A stretch of DNA of 64,000 nt from an uncultured Nonlabens sp. (lineage in GTDB: Bacteria > Bacteroidota > Bacteroidia > Flavobacteriales > Flavobacteriaceae), in NCBI RefSeq assembly GCF_947495285.1, contig NZ_CANLXZ010000003.1, positions 62,001 to 126,000 on the forward strand. The letters are read 5' to 3'. Below, in pieces: positions 1-9,451 of the stretch. The translations under genes and the position numbers were made by a program. The notes beneath the pieces are model-generated. The model was not told the DNA's origin. It saw only the letters and a program-made list of their open reading frames with translations, and did not search any database. The number at the start of each line of letters is the position of its first letter. Position 1 is the stretch's first letter.

Positions 1-1
1 T

Positions 2-2380
2 TTTGAAATTTTACATGCCACAGGGAAACTTAAAAAATACATTCAGTATCCAGAAGAAGGTTATTCTAATAATCTACTTAAAATGTTACCTGATGAGTTG
101 AATATACCAGTAAACTCTGCTATTAGACTAATAAGCCATAATTCAGAAAAAAAGATAGAGAAATTTATTAAATTCCTGAAAGATGAAGAACTGATCCACA
201 TAAAGCTAGTTGTGAACAGTATTGATCTAGTTTCCTTTAAAAATCGTTGTTTCTTAGTAACAATCATAGAAGAAACATTACCCAAGAAAAATGAGAATAA
301 CATAATTGAGCAAAAACAAATAGTCTCTAACATTGATCAGGTCTTAGAACTTAAAGAAGCCTTAAATGAAACTCGTGAAAATTTACAGTCTACCATTGAA
401 GAATTAGAAACTTCAAATGAAGAAATGCAAGCTACTAACGAAGAAATGCTATCCTCAAATGAAGAATTACAAAGTACTAATGAAGAATTACAGTCTTTAA
501 ATGAAGAGTTACACACAGTAAATGCCGAGTTGCAGTCAAAAAATGAAGAACTTTTTGAACTTAATGGAGATATTGAAAACCTGATGCAAAACATCAATGT
601 AGGAACAATATTTCTAGATAGAGAATTTCATGTTAGAAAATTTACACCATCAGTAAAAGAGCATTTTAAATTACAGCAAGAAGATATAGGTAGATCTATT
701 ACTGACTTTTCTGGTACGATAGGAGGAGAAGATTTAATTAAACACTGCACACAGGTTATAAAAACATTGCAGCCTTTTCATTGTGAAATTAAAAATAAAG
801 AAGAAATCTGGTTTCATTTACAGATTTTCCCTTATCGCAATCAAGAAGATACTATTCAAGGTGTGGTAATTAATTTTATAAATATCCACAATTTAAAAAA
901 TGCCATTAATGAAACAGAAAAATTAAATACATTCTTAACTTATTTAAATAAATCTAACCCAGCAGTCTTATACATTTATGATGTAATAAATAATAAAAAT
1001 ATATATTCCAGTTCTAGCATAGGGAATTATGTTGGATACAGTGAACAAGAGATTATTAATCTAGGATCAAATTTATTTTCAGTAATAATTCATCCAGAAG
1101 ACATTAATGCTGTAATGTCTCATCATGAAAAACTCAAATCTCTTAAAAATGAAAAAGAACTTCAAATAGAATACAGAATTGTTCACAAAGATACAAAAGA
1201 GAAAATCTGGATTCTAAGTACAGATAAAGTTCACGAACGAGATGAAAAAGGTAATGTTAGTACCATTATAGGCGTAGCTATGACAACCACCAAACTTAAA
1301 AAAATGGAACAAAAACTAAGGGATGGAGAGCAACGTTTTAGAATAGCACTAGAAAGCACTAATTCTGGCCTATGGGAATGGATGGACGTTAAAGAAGATA
1401 AGTTATGGTGGTCTGATGTAATTTATGATGAAATAGAGGTTTCAAAAAAAACGTACCAACCTACCTTCAGTTCATTTATTAAACTAATTGAACCAGAACA
1501 ACGACCAGAATTTAAAGAAAAAATACAGGAACATATTCATAATAAACAACCCTTTGTACAAGAAGTTTTATTGAGAATAAAAAATAATGAATTAAAATGG
1601 TTTAAAATTAATGCACAGGTTCAAGAAGAAGTAAACGGTAAGGTTAAAATGATAGGTACTATCCTCAACATAGATAGTGATAAGGTTTCTCAAAAGAAAA
1701 TGGAAAATCTTAATGTTGAGCTAGAAAGATTTGCCTACTTAGCCTCTCATGATCTCAAAGAACCATTGAGAACAATTACGAGTTTCACCGACCTCTTCAA
1801 AGATGAGTATGGCGATATTTTAGATCAAAATGCTTTTCAATACTTAGATTTTATAGAACAAGCTTCTAGTAGAATGGTTACATTAACTAATGATCTACTA
1901 GTTTATTCTCAACTAGATGACAAATCATTAAATTTTGAAAAAGTAAACTTCAATGATATTGTGTCCGATGTTTTAAAAGATTTAAAAACTGCCATCGATG
2001 ATAACAAAGCTTTAATTAACGTTGATAAACTCCCTGAAGTGGTTTGTGATAAATCGCAAATAAGACAATTATTTCAAAATTTAATTGCAAACGGTCTTAA
2101 ATATAGAGGTGAAAAATCACCATTGATTTATATTTCTCACAGATCATCTGGTGATTATTATGAGTTCACAATCAGAGATAATGGTATAGGAATTGAAGAA
2201 AAATATCAGGATATTATATTTGATGTCTTTAAAAGACTTCATAGCAGAAATGAGTATGATGGTACTGGTATAGGTCTAGCAAACTGTAAAAGAATTATAG
2301 ATAATCACAATGGAACAATTAAAGTAAAATCAGAACTAGGTAAAGGTTCGGATTTTATTTTTTACTTACCTAAAAAATGA
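2..2380 (+). CDS. CheR/CheB-type PAS sensor histidine kinase, 5' end missing
   Basis: The frame is open from base 2, so the N-terminus lies outside the window; 792 residues are visible. The first residues resemble the linker that follows the CheR-like methyltransferase part in CheB/CheR/PAS fusions. A long coiled coil of repeated N-E-E-L/M heptads (about 320-580) is the hallmark of that family. Next come a PAS domain, two further PAS/PAC units, and a kinase core with the H-box motif SHDLKEPLR (His codon 1748-1750), an N-box (about 2075-2110) and a DNGIGI G-box (about 2180). The protein should autophosphorylate on that histidine in response to a cytoplasmic signal. There is no membrane segment or receiver in the visible part. 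The receiver-only gene 141 bp downstream is the likely partner (inference). Missing CheB/CheR domains upstream are inferred from the linker only. Confidence 0.85.
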   Translation, partial: FEILHATGKLKKYIQYPEEGYSNNLLKMLPDELNIPVNSAIRLISHNSEKKIEKFIKFLKDEELIHIKLVVNSIDLVSFKNRCFLVTIIEETLPKKNENNIIEQKQIVSNIDQVLELKEALNETRENLQSTIEELETSNEEMQATNEEMLSSNEELQSTNEELQSLNEELHTVNAELQSKNEELFELNGDIENLMQNINVGTIFLDREFHVRKFTPSVKEHFKLQQEDIGRSITDFSGTIGGEDLIKHCTQVIKTLQPFHCEIKNKEEIWFHLQIFPYRNQEDTIQGVVINFINIHNLKNAINETEKLNTFLTYLNKSNPAVLYIYDVINNKNIYSSSSIGNYVGYSEQEIINLGSNLFSVIIHPEDINAVMSHHEKLKSLKNEKELQIEYRIVHKDTKEKIWILSTDKVHERDEKGNVSTIIGVAMTTTKLKKMEQKLRDGEQRFRIALESTNSGLWEWMDVKEDKLWWSDVIYDEIEVSKKTYQPTFSSFIKLIEPEQRPEFKEKIQEHIHNKQPFVQEVLLRIKNNELKWFKINAQVQEEVNGKVKMIGTILNIDSDKVSQKKMENLNVELERFAYLASHDLKEPLRTITSFTDLFKDEYGDILDQNAFQYLDFIEQASSRMVTLTNDLLVYSQLDDKSLNFEKVNFNDIVSDVLKDLKTAIDDNKALINVDKLPEVVCDKSQIRQLFQNLIANGLKYRGEKSPLIYISHRSSGDYYEFTIRDNGIGIEEKYQDIIFDVFKRLHSRNEYDGTGIGLANCKRIIDNHNGTIKVKSELGKGSDFIFYLPKK

Positions 2381-2521
2381 AAAACAACGATTAAATAATA
2401 AATTAATCTATTAATAGATATAGAGAATGCTTTAAATCGTTTATTTTTATACTTTCAACCATAAAGTACAAACTATTGTAATTATTTAACGGTAATAAAG
2501 ATATGTACACCCTGTAATTTT

Positions 2522-2944
2522 ATGAAAAATATCGAATGCATTTTATTAATAGACGACAGCCCTTCTACTAATTTTTACAATAAAAAAATAATAGAAAAAG
2601 CAAATATTAAAGCAGATGTACATGAAGCATTTAATGGCTTAGACGCATTAAATTTTCTGAAAAAACAAAATGATTTTACAGAACACGAGGTTTTAAAACC
2701 TAACATTATCTTTCTAGATATCAATATGCCCAAAATGGATGGGTTTGAATTCTTACAAGAATATTCAAAACTTACTAAGGAAAATAGAAGTAAAGCTATT
2801 GTTGTATTCTTAACCACAAGCACATGGTCAAAGGATAAAATTAAAGCCGTTGAAAATGATTTGGTTTATGGGTTTATTGAAAAACCACTCAGTAATAAAG
2901 AACTAGAAAAAGTTATCATTCATTACAATCAACTTGAAGATTAG
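2522..2944 (+). CDS. single-domain response regulator (receiver only)
   Basis: 140 residues forming one receiver domain with no output domain. The acidic pair is Asp11-Asp12, the phosphoacceptor Asp66 lies in FLDINMPKMDG, the switch Thr98/Thr99 in VFLTTST, and the invariant Lys121 in EKP. Such stand-alone receivers pass phosphate in a relay or act by protein contact. It follows the PAS kinase on the same strand and a terminator-like hairpin lies 84 bp after it, so the two probably form one signalling unit (inference). ATG start at 2522. I cannot see which protein it acts on. Confidence 0.9.
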   Translation: MKNIECILLIDDSPSTNFYNKKIIEKANIKADVHEAFNGLDALNFLKKQNDFTEHEVLKPNIIFLDINMPKMDGFEFLQEYSKLTKENRSKAIVVFLTTSTWSKDKIKAVENDLVYGFIEKPLSNKELEKVIIHYNQLED

Positions 2945-3027
2945 ACAGTAACCCAAGTTAATTCTGTATACAAGACTTTTATAGCGATTGTGATGTGAAT
3001 TAATGCTTATTGAAGAAACAAGATGTT

Positions 3028-3055
3028 AAAGCCGCTGTAATGAGCGGCTTTTTTT
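3028..3055 (+). terminator. Rho-independent terminator after the response regulator
   Basis: Hairpin AAAGCCGCT / loop GTAATG / AGCGGCTTT (9-bp stem) followed by a T run. It lies 84 bp after the response regulator stop codon and points the same way. Confidence 0.8.
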
Positions 3056-3072
3056 ATGGATTGTTTTGATCT

Positions 3073-3088
3073 CGCTTTCGCGAAAGCG
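3073..3088. repeat. dispersed palindrome, copy 1 (intergenic)
   Basis: CGCTTTCGCGAAAGCG, a perfect 16-bp palindrome containing the 14-bp core GCTTTCGCGAAAGC that occurs 13 times in this window. This copy lies between the response regulator and purL. Confidence 0.9.
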
Positions 3089-3314
3089 ACATTTAAACCA
3101 ACTGCAAACCATTCAAATCTATTTTACATTTTAAATTCAATTCTAAGTTTAAAAGAATCCAGCTCTACACATTTACCTAAGTATAAACTGTAGATCATGA
3201 AAAAAATCGCCATGCATTTCATGAAGCAAATCAAGATGAAAAAATTGTAAATAAGTCCGTTAATAAATAGGTCACAGCCCCAGTGTAAGAGCAACAATAA
3301 TCCTAGTAAAAAAG

Positions 3315-3322
3315 TATATTTG
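3315..3322 (+). promoter_or_regulatory. purL promoter -7 element
   Basis: TATATTTG matches the Bacteroidota -7 consensus TAnnTTTG, 23 bp before the purL ATG. No clear -33 TTG is visible at the usual distance. Confidence 0.6.
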
Positions 3323-3345
3323 CAGCAGCCCAAAAAAGCGCTCAA

Positions 3346-6300
3346 ATGATCCATTTTTACGGAAATCCGTCCAAGTCAGTTTACGCAGTTCAAACCCAAG
3401 CACCGATCTCTACAGAAGACGATCTTAAATTACAATGGCTATTTGCCGATGCTCCTAAATTAGATGCTCCTACTATATCTGGTCATTTTACAGGACCTCG
3501 TGCCACCACTATTACTCCATGGTCTACAAATGCTGTAGAAATTACTCAAAACATGGAAATCAAAGGCATCTTGCGTATTGAAGAATTTCACAAATGTGAT
3601 GAAGACTCATCATATGATAAAATGTTGCTTCAGAAATTTAAAGGTCTAGACCAGTCACAATATGATGTAAACGTACAGCCACAAGGTGTTATAGAAATAG
3701 AAGACATTGCTGCTTATAATATGCAAGAAGGTCTTTCTTTAAGCGACGATGAGATCGATTACTTGATTCAACTTTCAGAAAAACTAGACCGTAAATTAAC
3801 TGACAGTGAGGTATTCGGTTTCTCACAAGTTAATTCTGAACACTGTCGTCATAAAATATTTAATGGTACTTTTATTATCGATGGTAAAGAGATGCCTACA
3901 TCTCTATTCAAATTAATTAAAGAGACATCAAAACGCTGGCCTAATGGTATCGTGAGTGCTTACTCAGATAACGTAGCATTTGTAGAAGGTCCTAGAGCAG
4001 AGCAGTTTGCTCCTAAAACAGCAAATAAGCCAGACGTATATCAAACAAGCTTTTTTGAATCTGTCATATCTCTTAAGGCAGAGACACACAACTTCCCTAC
4101 CACCGTAGAGCCATTTAATGGTGCTGCAACAGGTTCAGGTGGAGAAATACGTGACAGACTAGCCGGTGGACAGGGCTCACTGCCACTAGCAGGTACAGCC
4201 GTTTACATGACTAGTTACTCTAGATTAAATGAAGAACGACCATGGGAAAATGGTTTTGACGCACGCAAGTGGTTGTATCAAACACCTATGGACATTCTTA
4301 TCAAAGCATCTAATGGCGCGAGTGATTTTGGAAATAAATTTGGACAGCCATTAATCACAGGATCTGTATTGACATTTGAACATCAAGAAGGTGATCAAAA
4401 TCTAGGTTTTGATAAAGTAATCATGCAGGCCGGTGGTATAGGTTATGGAAAAAAAGAACAAGCTTTAAAGAAAACTCCAGACGCTGGCGATGACATCATC
4501 GTTATGGGTGGAGATAATTATAGAATAGGAATGGGTGGTGCTGCAGTAAGTAGTGCAGACACAGGCGCATTAGACTCTGGTCTAGAATTAAATGCTGTGC
4601 AACGTTCTAATCCAGAAATGCAAAAACGTGCTGCAAATGCCATACGTGGACTGGTAGAAAGTGAGCACAACCCTATAAAATCTATTCACGATCATGGTGC
4701 TGGTGGACATTTAAATTGCCTGTCAGAACTGGTAGAAGAAACCGGTGGTATTATCGATACTGATCAACTTCCTTCTGGAGACCCTACTCTATCTCGTAAA
4801 GAATTGATAGGTAACGAGTCACAAGAACGTATGGGACTCGTTATGGATGCAAAAGACACTCCTATACTAGAAGAAATAGCCGCTCGTGAGCGCGCACCAC
4901 TGTATAAAGTCGGTAAAGTAACTGGCGATAATAAATTCACCTTCAGCGAGAAAGATGGACGCAGTCCTATGGATCTTGCTCTAGAGGACATGTTCGGTTC
5001 TAGTCCTAAAACTATCATGGATGACACTACCATTGTACGTGAATATGAAGATGTATCTTATGACATTAAAGATTATAAATTATACCTAACCCAAGTACTA
5101 CAATTAGAAGCCGTTGCCTGTAAAGACTGGTTAACTAATAAAGTGGATCGATGCGTTACTGGTCGTGTAGCAAAACAACAGACCTGTGGAGAATTACAAC
5201 TACCATTAAATAATGTAGGTGTAATGGCACTAGATTACAACGGTAAAAATGGAGTGGCAACTACTATAGGACACGCGCCTGTTGCTGCGTTAATAGATCC
5301 TGCAGCTGGTTCTCGCAACGCCATTGCAGAGTCGCTAACTAACCTAGTTTTTGCTCCTCTAGAAAAAGGACTTAAAGGTGTTAGTTTAAGTGCTAACTGG
5401 ATGTGGCCTTGCAACAACCCTGGAGAAGATGCACGTTTATATAACGCTGTAAAGGCGGTAAGTGAGTTTGCTATAGAGCTAGGGATCAATATTCCTACCG
5501 GTAAAGACAGTCTTTCCATGAAGCAAAAATACCCTGATATGGATGTTCTCGCTCCCGGTACCGTTATAATAAGTAGCGTGGGTAATTGTAACGACATTAC
5601 TAAAATAGTAGAGCCAGTGTTGCAATGCGATGACACGGCACCTATTTATTATATCAATATGAGTACAGATTTCCATCAATTAGGAGGATCTAGTTTTGCA
5701 CAGACTCAAAATAAAATAGGAGCTTCTTGCCCTAATATTAATGATAGTTCCGCTTTCGCGAAAGCGTTTACAGCCATACAAAATCTTATAAAATCAGGCA
5801 AAGTGCTAGCTGGACATGATGTTGCTAGTGGTGGATTAATAACCAGTTTATTAGAAATGTGTTTCCCATCACAAAATGTGGGAATGAATGTAGACCTTAC
5901 TTCTATTGATGAAGATTTGATCAAAGTATCTTTTGCAGAAAACGCTGGAATAATTATTCAAGTAACGGACACATCTGTAGAAAGTGAATTTCTAGCGGCA
6001 GATGTTGAATATTACCACATAGGTGAAGCGACTGACCAGGCCGTATTAAATGTAAATGAATTATCGATAGATATCAATGAGATGAGAGATGTGTGGTATG
6101 AAACTTCTCACTTATTAGATAGAAAACAATCCTTTAACGGTAAAGCAGACGAGCGATTTACTAACTATAAAAACCAGCCGTTAGAATTTAAATTCCCAGC
6201 TCATTTTACAGGTAAATTACCAGAATTACCTCAAGAACGAGTAAAAGCTGCTGTCATACGAGAAAAAGGAAGTAATTCTGAAAGAGAAATGGCGCGTGCC

Positions 6301-6987
6301 ATGTATCTAGCCGGCTTTGAAGTTATAGACGTACACATGACAGACCTTATCGCTGGTCGTGAAACGCTAGAAGATGTTCAATTTATAGCCGCAGTAGGTG
6401 GATTCTCTAACAGTGATGTATTAGGAAGTGCCAAAGGTTGGGCTGGGGCATTCTTATACAATGAAAAAGCAAATACGGCTTTAAAGAATTTCTTTGCTAG
6501 ACCAGATACCATGAGTATAGGTGTTTGTAACGGTTGTCAGCTATTTGTAGAATTAGGCTTAATTAACCCTAATCACGATGTAAAGCCTAAGATGTTACAT
6601 AATGATTCTGGTAAATTTGAGTGTAACTTTACAAGTGTAGAGATTTCTAAAAACAATTCTATTATGCTACAATCTCTAGAAGGTAGCAAACTAGGAATAT
6701 GGGCAGCGCACGGAGAAGGTAAGTTCCAGTTACCTATGGACCGCAGCGATTATCAAATACCTGCAACTTATGCTTATGAAGGTTACCCTGCAAATCCTAA
6801 TGGATCTGACTATAACGCAGCGATGCTCAATAGTGAAGATGGACGCCACCTAGTAATGATGCCGCACCTAGAGCGATCTACATTCTCATGGAACTGGGCA
6901 CACTACCCTACAGATCGTAAAAATGATGAAGTAACGCCATGGCTAGAAGCATTTATAAATGCCCGTATTTGGTTAGAGCGCAAGTAA
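3346..6987 (+). CDS. purL: phosphoribosylformylglycinamidine synthase (large, single-chain PurL)
   Basis: 1213 residues, the length of the large PurL type that fuses synthetase and glutaminase. It converts FGAR, glutamine and ATP to FGAM in step four of purine synthesis, in the cytosol. Visible are the N-terminal motif SQVNSEHCRHKIFNG (about residue 160), repeated glycine-rich ATP-binding segments, and a C-terminal class I glutaminase with the nucleophile Cys in GVCNGCQLF (about residue 1060) and His-Glu in PHLERS (about 1172). No separate PurS or PurQ is needed. An in-frame copy of the dispersed palindrome (5751-5766) writes AFAKA near residue 803. It has its own TAnnTTTG promoter and a downstream terminator, so it looks monocistronic. 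Confidence 0.97.
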   Translation: MIHFYGNPSKSVYAVQTQAPISTEDDLKLQWLFADAPKLDAPTISGHFTGPRATTITPWSTNAVEITQNMEIKGILRIEEFHKCDEDSSYDKMLLQKFKGLDQSQYDVNVQPQGVIEIEDIAAYNMQEGLSLSDDEIDYLIQLSEKLDRKLTDSEVFGFSQVNSEHCRHKIFNGTFIIDGKEMPTSLFKLIKETSKRWPNGIVSAYSDNVAFVEGPRAEQFAPKTANKPDVYQTSFFESVISLKAETHNFPTTVEPFNGAATGSGGEIRDRLAGGQGSLPLAGTAVYMTSYSRLNEERPWENGFDARKWLYQTPMDILIKASNGASDFGNKFGQPLITGSVLTFEHQEGDQNLGFDKVIMQAGGIGYGKKEQALKKTPDAGDDIIVMGGDNYRIGMGGAAVSSADTGALDSGLELNAVQRSNPEMQKRAANAIRGLVESEHNPIKSIHDHGAGGHLNCLSELVEETGGIIDTDQLPSGDPTLSRKELIGNESQERMGLVMDAKDTPILEEIAARERAPLYKVGKVTGDNKFTFSEKDGRSPMDLALEDMFGSSPKTIMDDTTIVREYEDVSYDIKDYKLYLTQVLQLEAVACKDWLTNKVDRCVTGRVAKQQTCGELQLPLNNVGVMALDYNGKNGVATTIGHAPVAALIDPAAGSRNAIAESLTNLVFAPLEKGLKGVSLSANWMWPCNNPGEDARLYNAVKAVSEFAIELGINIPTGKDSLSMKQKYPDMDVLAPGTVIISSVGNCNDITKIVEPVLQCDDTAPIYYINMSTDFHQLGGSSFAQTQNKIGASCPNINDSSAFAKAFTAIQNLIKSGKVLAGHDVASGGLITSLLEMCFPSQNVGMNVDLTSIDEDLIKVSFAENAGIIIQVTDTSVESEFLAADVEYYHIGEATDQAVLNVNELSIDINEMRDVWYETSHLLDRKQSFNGKADERFTNYKNQPLEFKFPAHFTGKLPELPQERVKAAVIREKGSNSEREMARAMYLAGFEVIDVHMTDLIAGRETLEDVQFIAAVGGFSNSDVLGSAKGWAGAFLYNEKANTALKNFFARPDTMSIGVCNGCQLFVELGLINPNHDVKPKMLHNDSGKFECNFTSVEISKNNSIMLQSLEGSKLGIWAAHGEGKFQLPMDRSDYQIPATYAYEGYPANPNGSDYNAAMLNSEDGRHLVMMPHLERSTFSWNWAHYPTDRKNDEVTPWLEAFINARIWLERK
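5751..5766. repeat. dispersed palindrome, copy 2 (inside purL)
   Basis: CGCTTTCGCGAAAGCG within the purL frame, where it is read as Ala-Phe-Ala-Lys-Ala after Ser-Ser. It adds no stop and no frameshift. Confidence 0.9.
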
Positions 6988-7006
6988 AATTTTAAACATA
7001 TTAAAG

Positions 7007-7047
7007 AACGGATAAGTCGCTTTTAAATAAGGGCTTATCCGTTTTTT
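7007..7047 (+). terminator. terminator after purL
   Basis: Arms AACGGATAAG (7007-7016) and CTTATCCGTT (7034-7043) pair perfectly over 10 bp and are followed by a T run, 20 bp after the purL stop. Confidence 0.85.
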
Positions 7048-7109
7048 GATCTTAATTGTTTAATAATCGTACAGATGTAACTAGTTGAGTATTATTTGAG
7101 AAAAACAAA

Positions 7110-7748
7110 ATGCTAAAAATATTTAAGCGATCTATTCATTCTAAATATCAGGAAAGGTTAAAAAAATCTTTCCCTAAAGAATTGTCTTCAGACTTGAATG
7201 AAGTTTTGAAAATATTACCATTAGATAATAATCAAGTTAGATTACGTGATGGAAAAATACACAAAGTTAACAATCTGATTCACCCATCGGAATGGACTAT
7301 TAAGTTTAATAACCAAATCCTAATCCTTCCTTACAGACTATACTTTAATGAACCAAATCCAGAATTAGAAAAGTCTTTGACCGATAAACAGAAAGACATT
7401 TTAAATTGTATTTATTTGCGTCATCACAATGGATATTTAAGAGAAAAACGACTGAATTTAATATCAGATAATTCAGAAAACTGGACTGTACCATTTATAA
7501 TTCAATTAGTTGGTGAATACGTATATGAATTACTTCCTGTTATTGACAAAAAAATAAACGAGAACACCTTAGATTATTACGCTCAATTTAGGAATGAAAA
7601 TCCTACATATTGGCAACAGACAGAAAGTAGAATGATAAGCTACTGGAATGAATATTATAGAGATCAATTTCCGAAATTGAAAGAGTATTTAGGTTTTGAA
7701 ATTATGAACCGAGTAAAAAAACAAACGCAGGAAAATGATCGCAAATAA
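7110..7748 (+). CDS. protein of unknown function, 212 residues
   Basis: I do not recognise this family. The protein is soluble, with no signal peptide or membrane segment and many charged residues. The middle part (about residues 90-135) is rich in aromatic and hydrophobic residues and may be a helical core; the C-terminal 60 residues are rich in Tyr, Trp, Glu and Lys, and the tail is basic. The base composition is more A+T-rich than purL. It stands alone between the purL terminator and a 350-bp gap before the potassium channel, with no shared operon. Start ATG 7110; no other start is better supported. A lone A+T-rich gene could be accessory, but nothing in the sequence shows its role. Confidence 0.7.
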   Translation: MLKIFKRSIHSKYQERLKKSFPKELSSDLNEVLKILPLDNNQVRLRDGKIHKVNNLIHPSEWTIKFNNQILILPYRLYFNEPNPELEKSLTDKQKDILNCIYLRHHNGYLREKRLNLISDNSENWTVPFIIQLVGEYVYELLPVIDKKINENTLDYYAQFRNENPTYWQQTESRMISYWNEYYRDQFPKLKEYLGFEIMNRVKKQTQENDRK

Positions 7749-8098
7749 TTACATGTTCCCTCCTATCTCTGAAAATTATCGCAGAGTTTCTACATGTTAA
7801 AAATCAAGAGGCGAGGGAAACTACAAAGCTATACGCCGGTATTTCTTTCTAATTTAAAAACATAGATCTCAGTTTAAAATGAAAAAATAGTTGCTATAAA
7901 TTAACCATGAGAATGTTTTATTAAGATGAGTAAAATTAAAAAGTTAAGAATATTCTGTTAAAAATATTAGATAGAACTACCATTAAATAGTAAAACTTTA
8001 GAATTTGACTCGTGCTACATCTGAGATATATTATCTAATTTGCACGATAGAAAACATATGCAACAGCGCTGCTGTGTCTTTTTTAAATAAAAATAAGA
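7749..8098. other. gene-free stretch before the potassium channel
   Basis: 350 A+T-rich bases with no credible gene. A weak promoter-like pair is present: TTG at 8015-8017 and an imperfect -7 element around 8034-8043, some 55 bp before the channel start. I see no terminator with a T run. Confidence 0.4.
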
Positions 8099-9451
8099 AT
8101 GGAAAGTAATACATACAAGAAAATATCTAGTTGGTACCAAAAATTCCAAATTAGTAAATCACCCCAAATGAATTTAGTTTGGGGATTCTTTTTGTATACA
8201 CTCATTGGATTTATTTTACTCTCTATACCATTATTTCATAAAACCGATATCGCTTTTTTAGATAATTTATTTATATCGACCTCTGCTATTTCAACAACTG
8301 GACTTGTAACTATAAGCGTTTTTGATTCTTATAATTTTTTCGGACAGTTTGTGATTATGGTACTAATACAAATCGGCGGTATAGGATATATGACGTTAAC
8401 GACCTACTATTTAATATTTACTACAAAAAAAATAACACACTGGCACAGTAAATTAATAGGCACAGAATTTACTTTACCTAATACCATTAAGATTAAAGAT
8501 TTTATAAAAAGCGTTATTATTTTTACCCTAATAATGGAAACTATAGGAGCTATACTTTTCTATATAGCCTTTACCCATTCAGGAATGGGTAGTTTAAAAG
8601 CTGTTTGGTTTTCAATTTTTCATAGTATTTCATCGTTTTGCACAGCTGGATTTGGACTATTTAACGATGGATTTGAAAGCTTTCAAGATAATGCTTTTAT
8701 AAATACCATCATATCTGTATTAGCCATTTCTGGTTCTTTAGGTTTTATAGTAATTACAGATTTGTGGTATCGCATTAGAGGTAAATCAAAAGAAATTTCA
8801 TTCACTACTAAAATCATTATCTATGGTTTTTTACTTTTACTTTTTTCAGGGACCTTACTCATTTACACGACAGAGTCAGTAGCCATTCTCGGCTCAAATA
8901 GCTCATTAATGACATCTTTCTTTCATGCCATGTCAGCAATGACTACAGTTGGGTTTAACACCATACCTATAGGCAATTTATCATTACCTATATTGTTGCT
9001 CGTAACTTTTCTTATGTATATAGGAGCTTCACCTTCAGGAACAGCAGGAGGAATGAAAATAACAACCTTAACGGCAATGCTATCGATATTAAAAAGCCGA
9101 TTGTTTGGTCAGAAAAAAATTACATTTTTAAATCGACTCATCCCATTTGAGAGAATATATGTAGCGACCTCTACTTTTATGCTTTACACTAGTTTAATTT
9201 TTTTATTTTCATTTTTACTTTCTTACGTAGAAGACTTTTCTTTTGACAGGATATTATTTGAAGTAGCATCTGCCTTAGGAACTGTTGGGTTAAGTACAGG
9301 AATTACAGGAGATTTATCTAACATTGGAAAAATATTAATTATTATTCTAATGTTTATTGGGCGCGTAGGAGTTCTAACCTTTGGATTTGCTCTATTGCAA
9401 CAAAAAGGAAAAGAATTAAAAAATATAAAAAATGACGATCTAGCTGTGTAG
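8099..9451 (+). CDS. TrkH/KtrB-family potassium uptake channel subunit
   Basis: 450 residues with about ten membrane segments, the size of KtrB rather than the longer TrkH. The four pore loops characteristic of the superfamily are all visible: TTGL (about residue 65), CTAGFG (about 182), TTVGFN (about 283) and GTVGLS (about 398), each carrying the filter glycine. It should carry potassium, possibly with sodium, across the inner membrane. Its gating partner, a TrkA/KtrA nucleotide-binding protein, is not next to it, so that gene must lie elsewhere. Start ATG 8099. Long spacers on both sides suggest a single-gene unit. Confidence 0.9.
   Translation: MESNTYKKISSWYQKFQISKSPQMNLVWGFFLYTLIGFILLSIPLFHKTDIAFLDNLFISTSAISTTGLVTISVFDSYNFFGQFVIMVLIQIGGIGYMTLTTYYLIFTTKKITHWHSKLIGTEFTLPNTIKIKDFIKSVIIFTLIMETIGAILFYIAFTHSGMGSLKAVWFSIFHSISSFCTAGFGLFNDGFESFQDNAFINTIISVLAISGSLGFIVITDLWYRIRGKSKEISFTTKIIIYGFLLLLFSGTLLIYTTESVAILGSNSSLMTSFFHAMSAMTTVGFNTIPIGNLSLPILLLVTFLMYIGASPSGTAGGMKITTLTAMLSILKSRLFGQKKITFLNRLIPFERIYVATSTFMLYTSLIFLFSFLLSYVEDFSFDRILFEVASALGTVGLSTGITGDLSNIGKILIIILMFIGRVGVLTFGFALLQQKGKELKNIKNDDLAV

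Larger units (their letters stand above)
2945..3345. other. intergenic stretch with terminator, palindrome and purL promoter
   Basis: Between the response regulator and purL lie a terminator hairpin (3028-3055), one copy of the dispersed palindrome (3073-3088) and the purL -7 element (3315-3322). A 76-codon frame on the minus strand (3124-3354) reads as a hydrophobic peptide; it overlaps the purL promoter and start and I do not accept it as a gene. Confidence 0.6.

Noticed and set aside
337-597. 86-codon minus-strand frame in the first kinase
   Set aside because: It is a mirror of the repeated coiled-coil codons and reads as Ser/Cys/Asn repeats.
3124-3354. 76-codon hydrophobic frame on the minus strand over the purL leader
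   Set aside because: It covers the purL promoter and start codon, has no promoter of its own that I can see, and its hydrophobic look can come from A+T-rich DNA.
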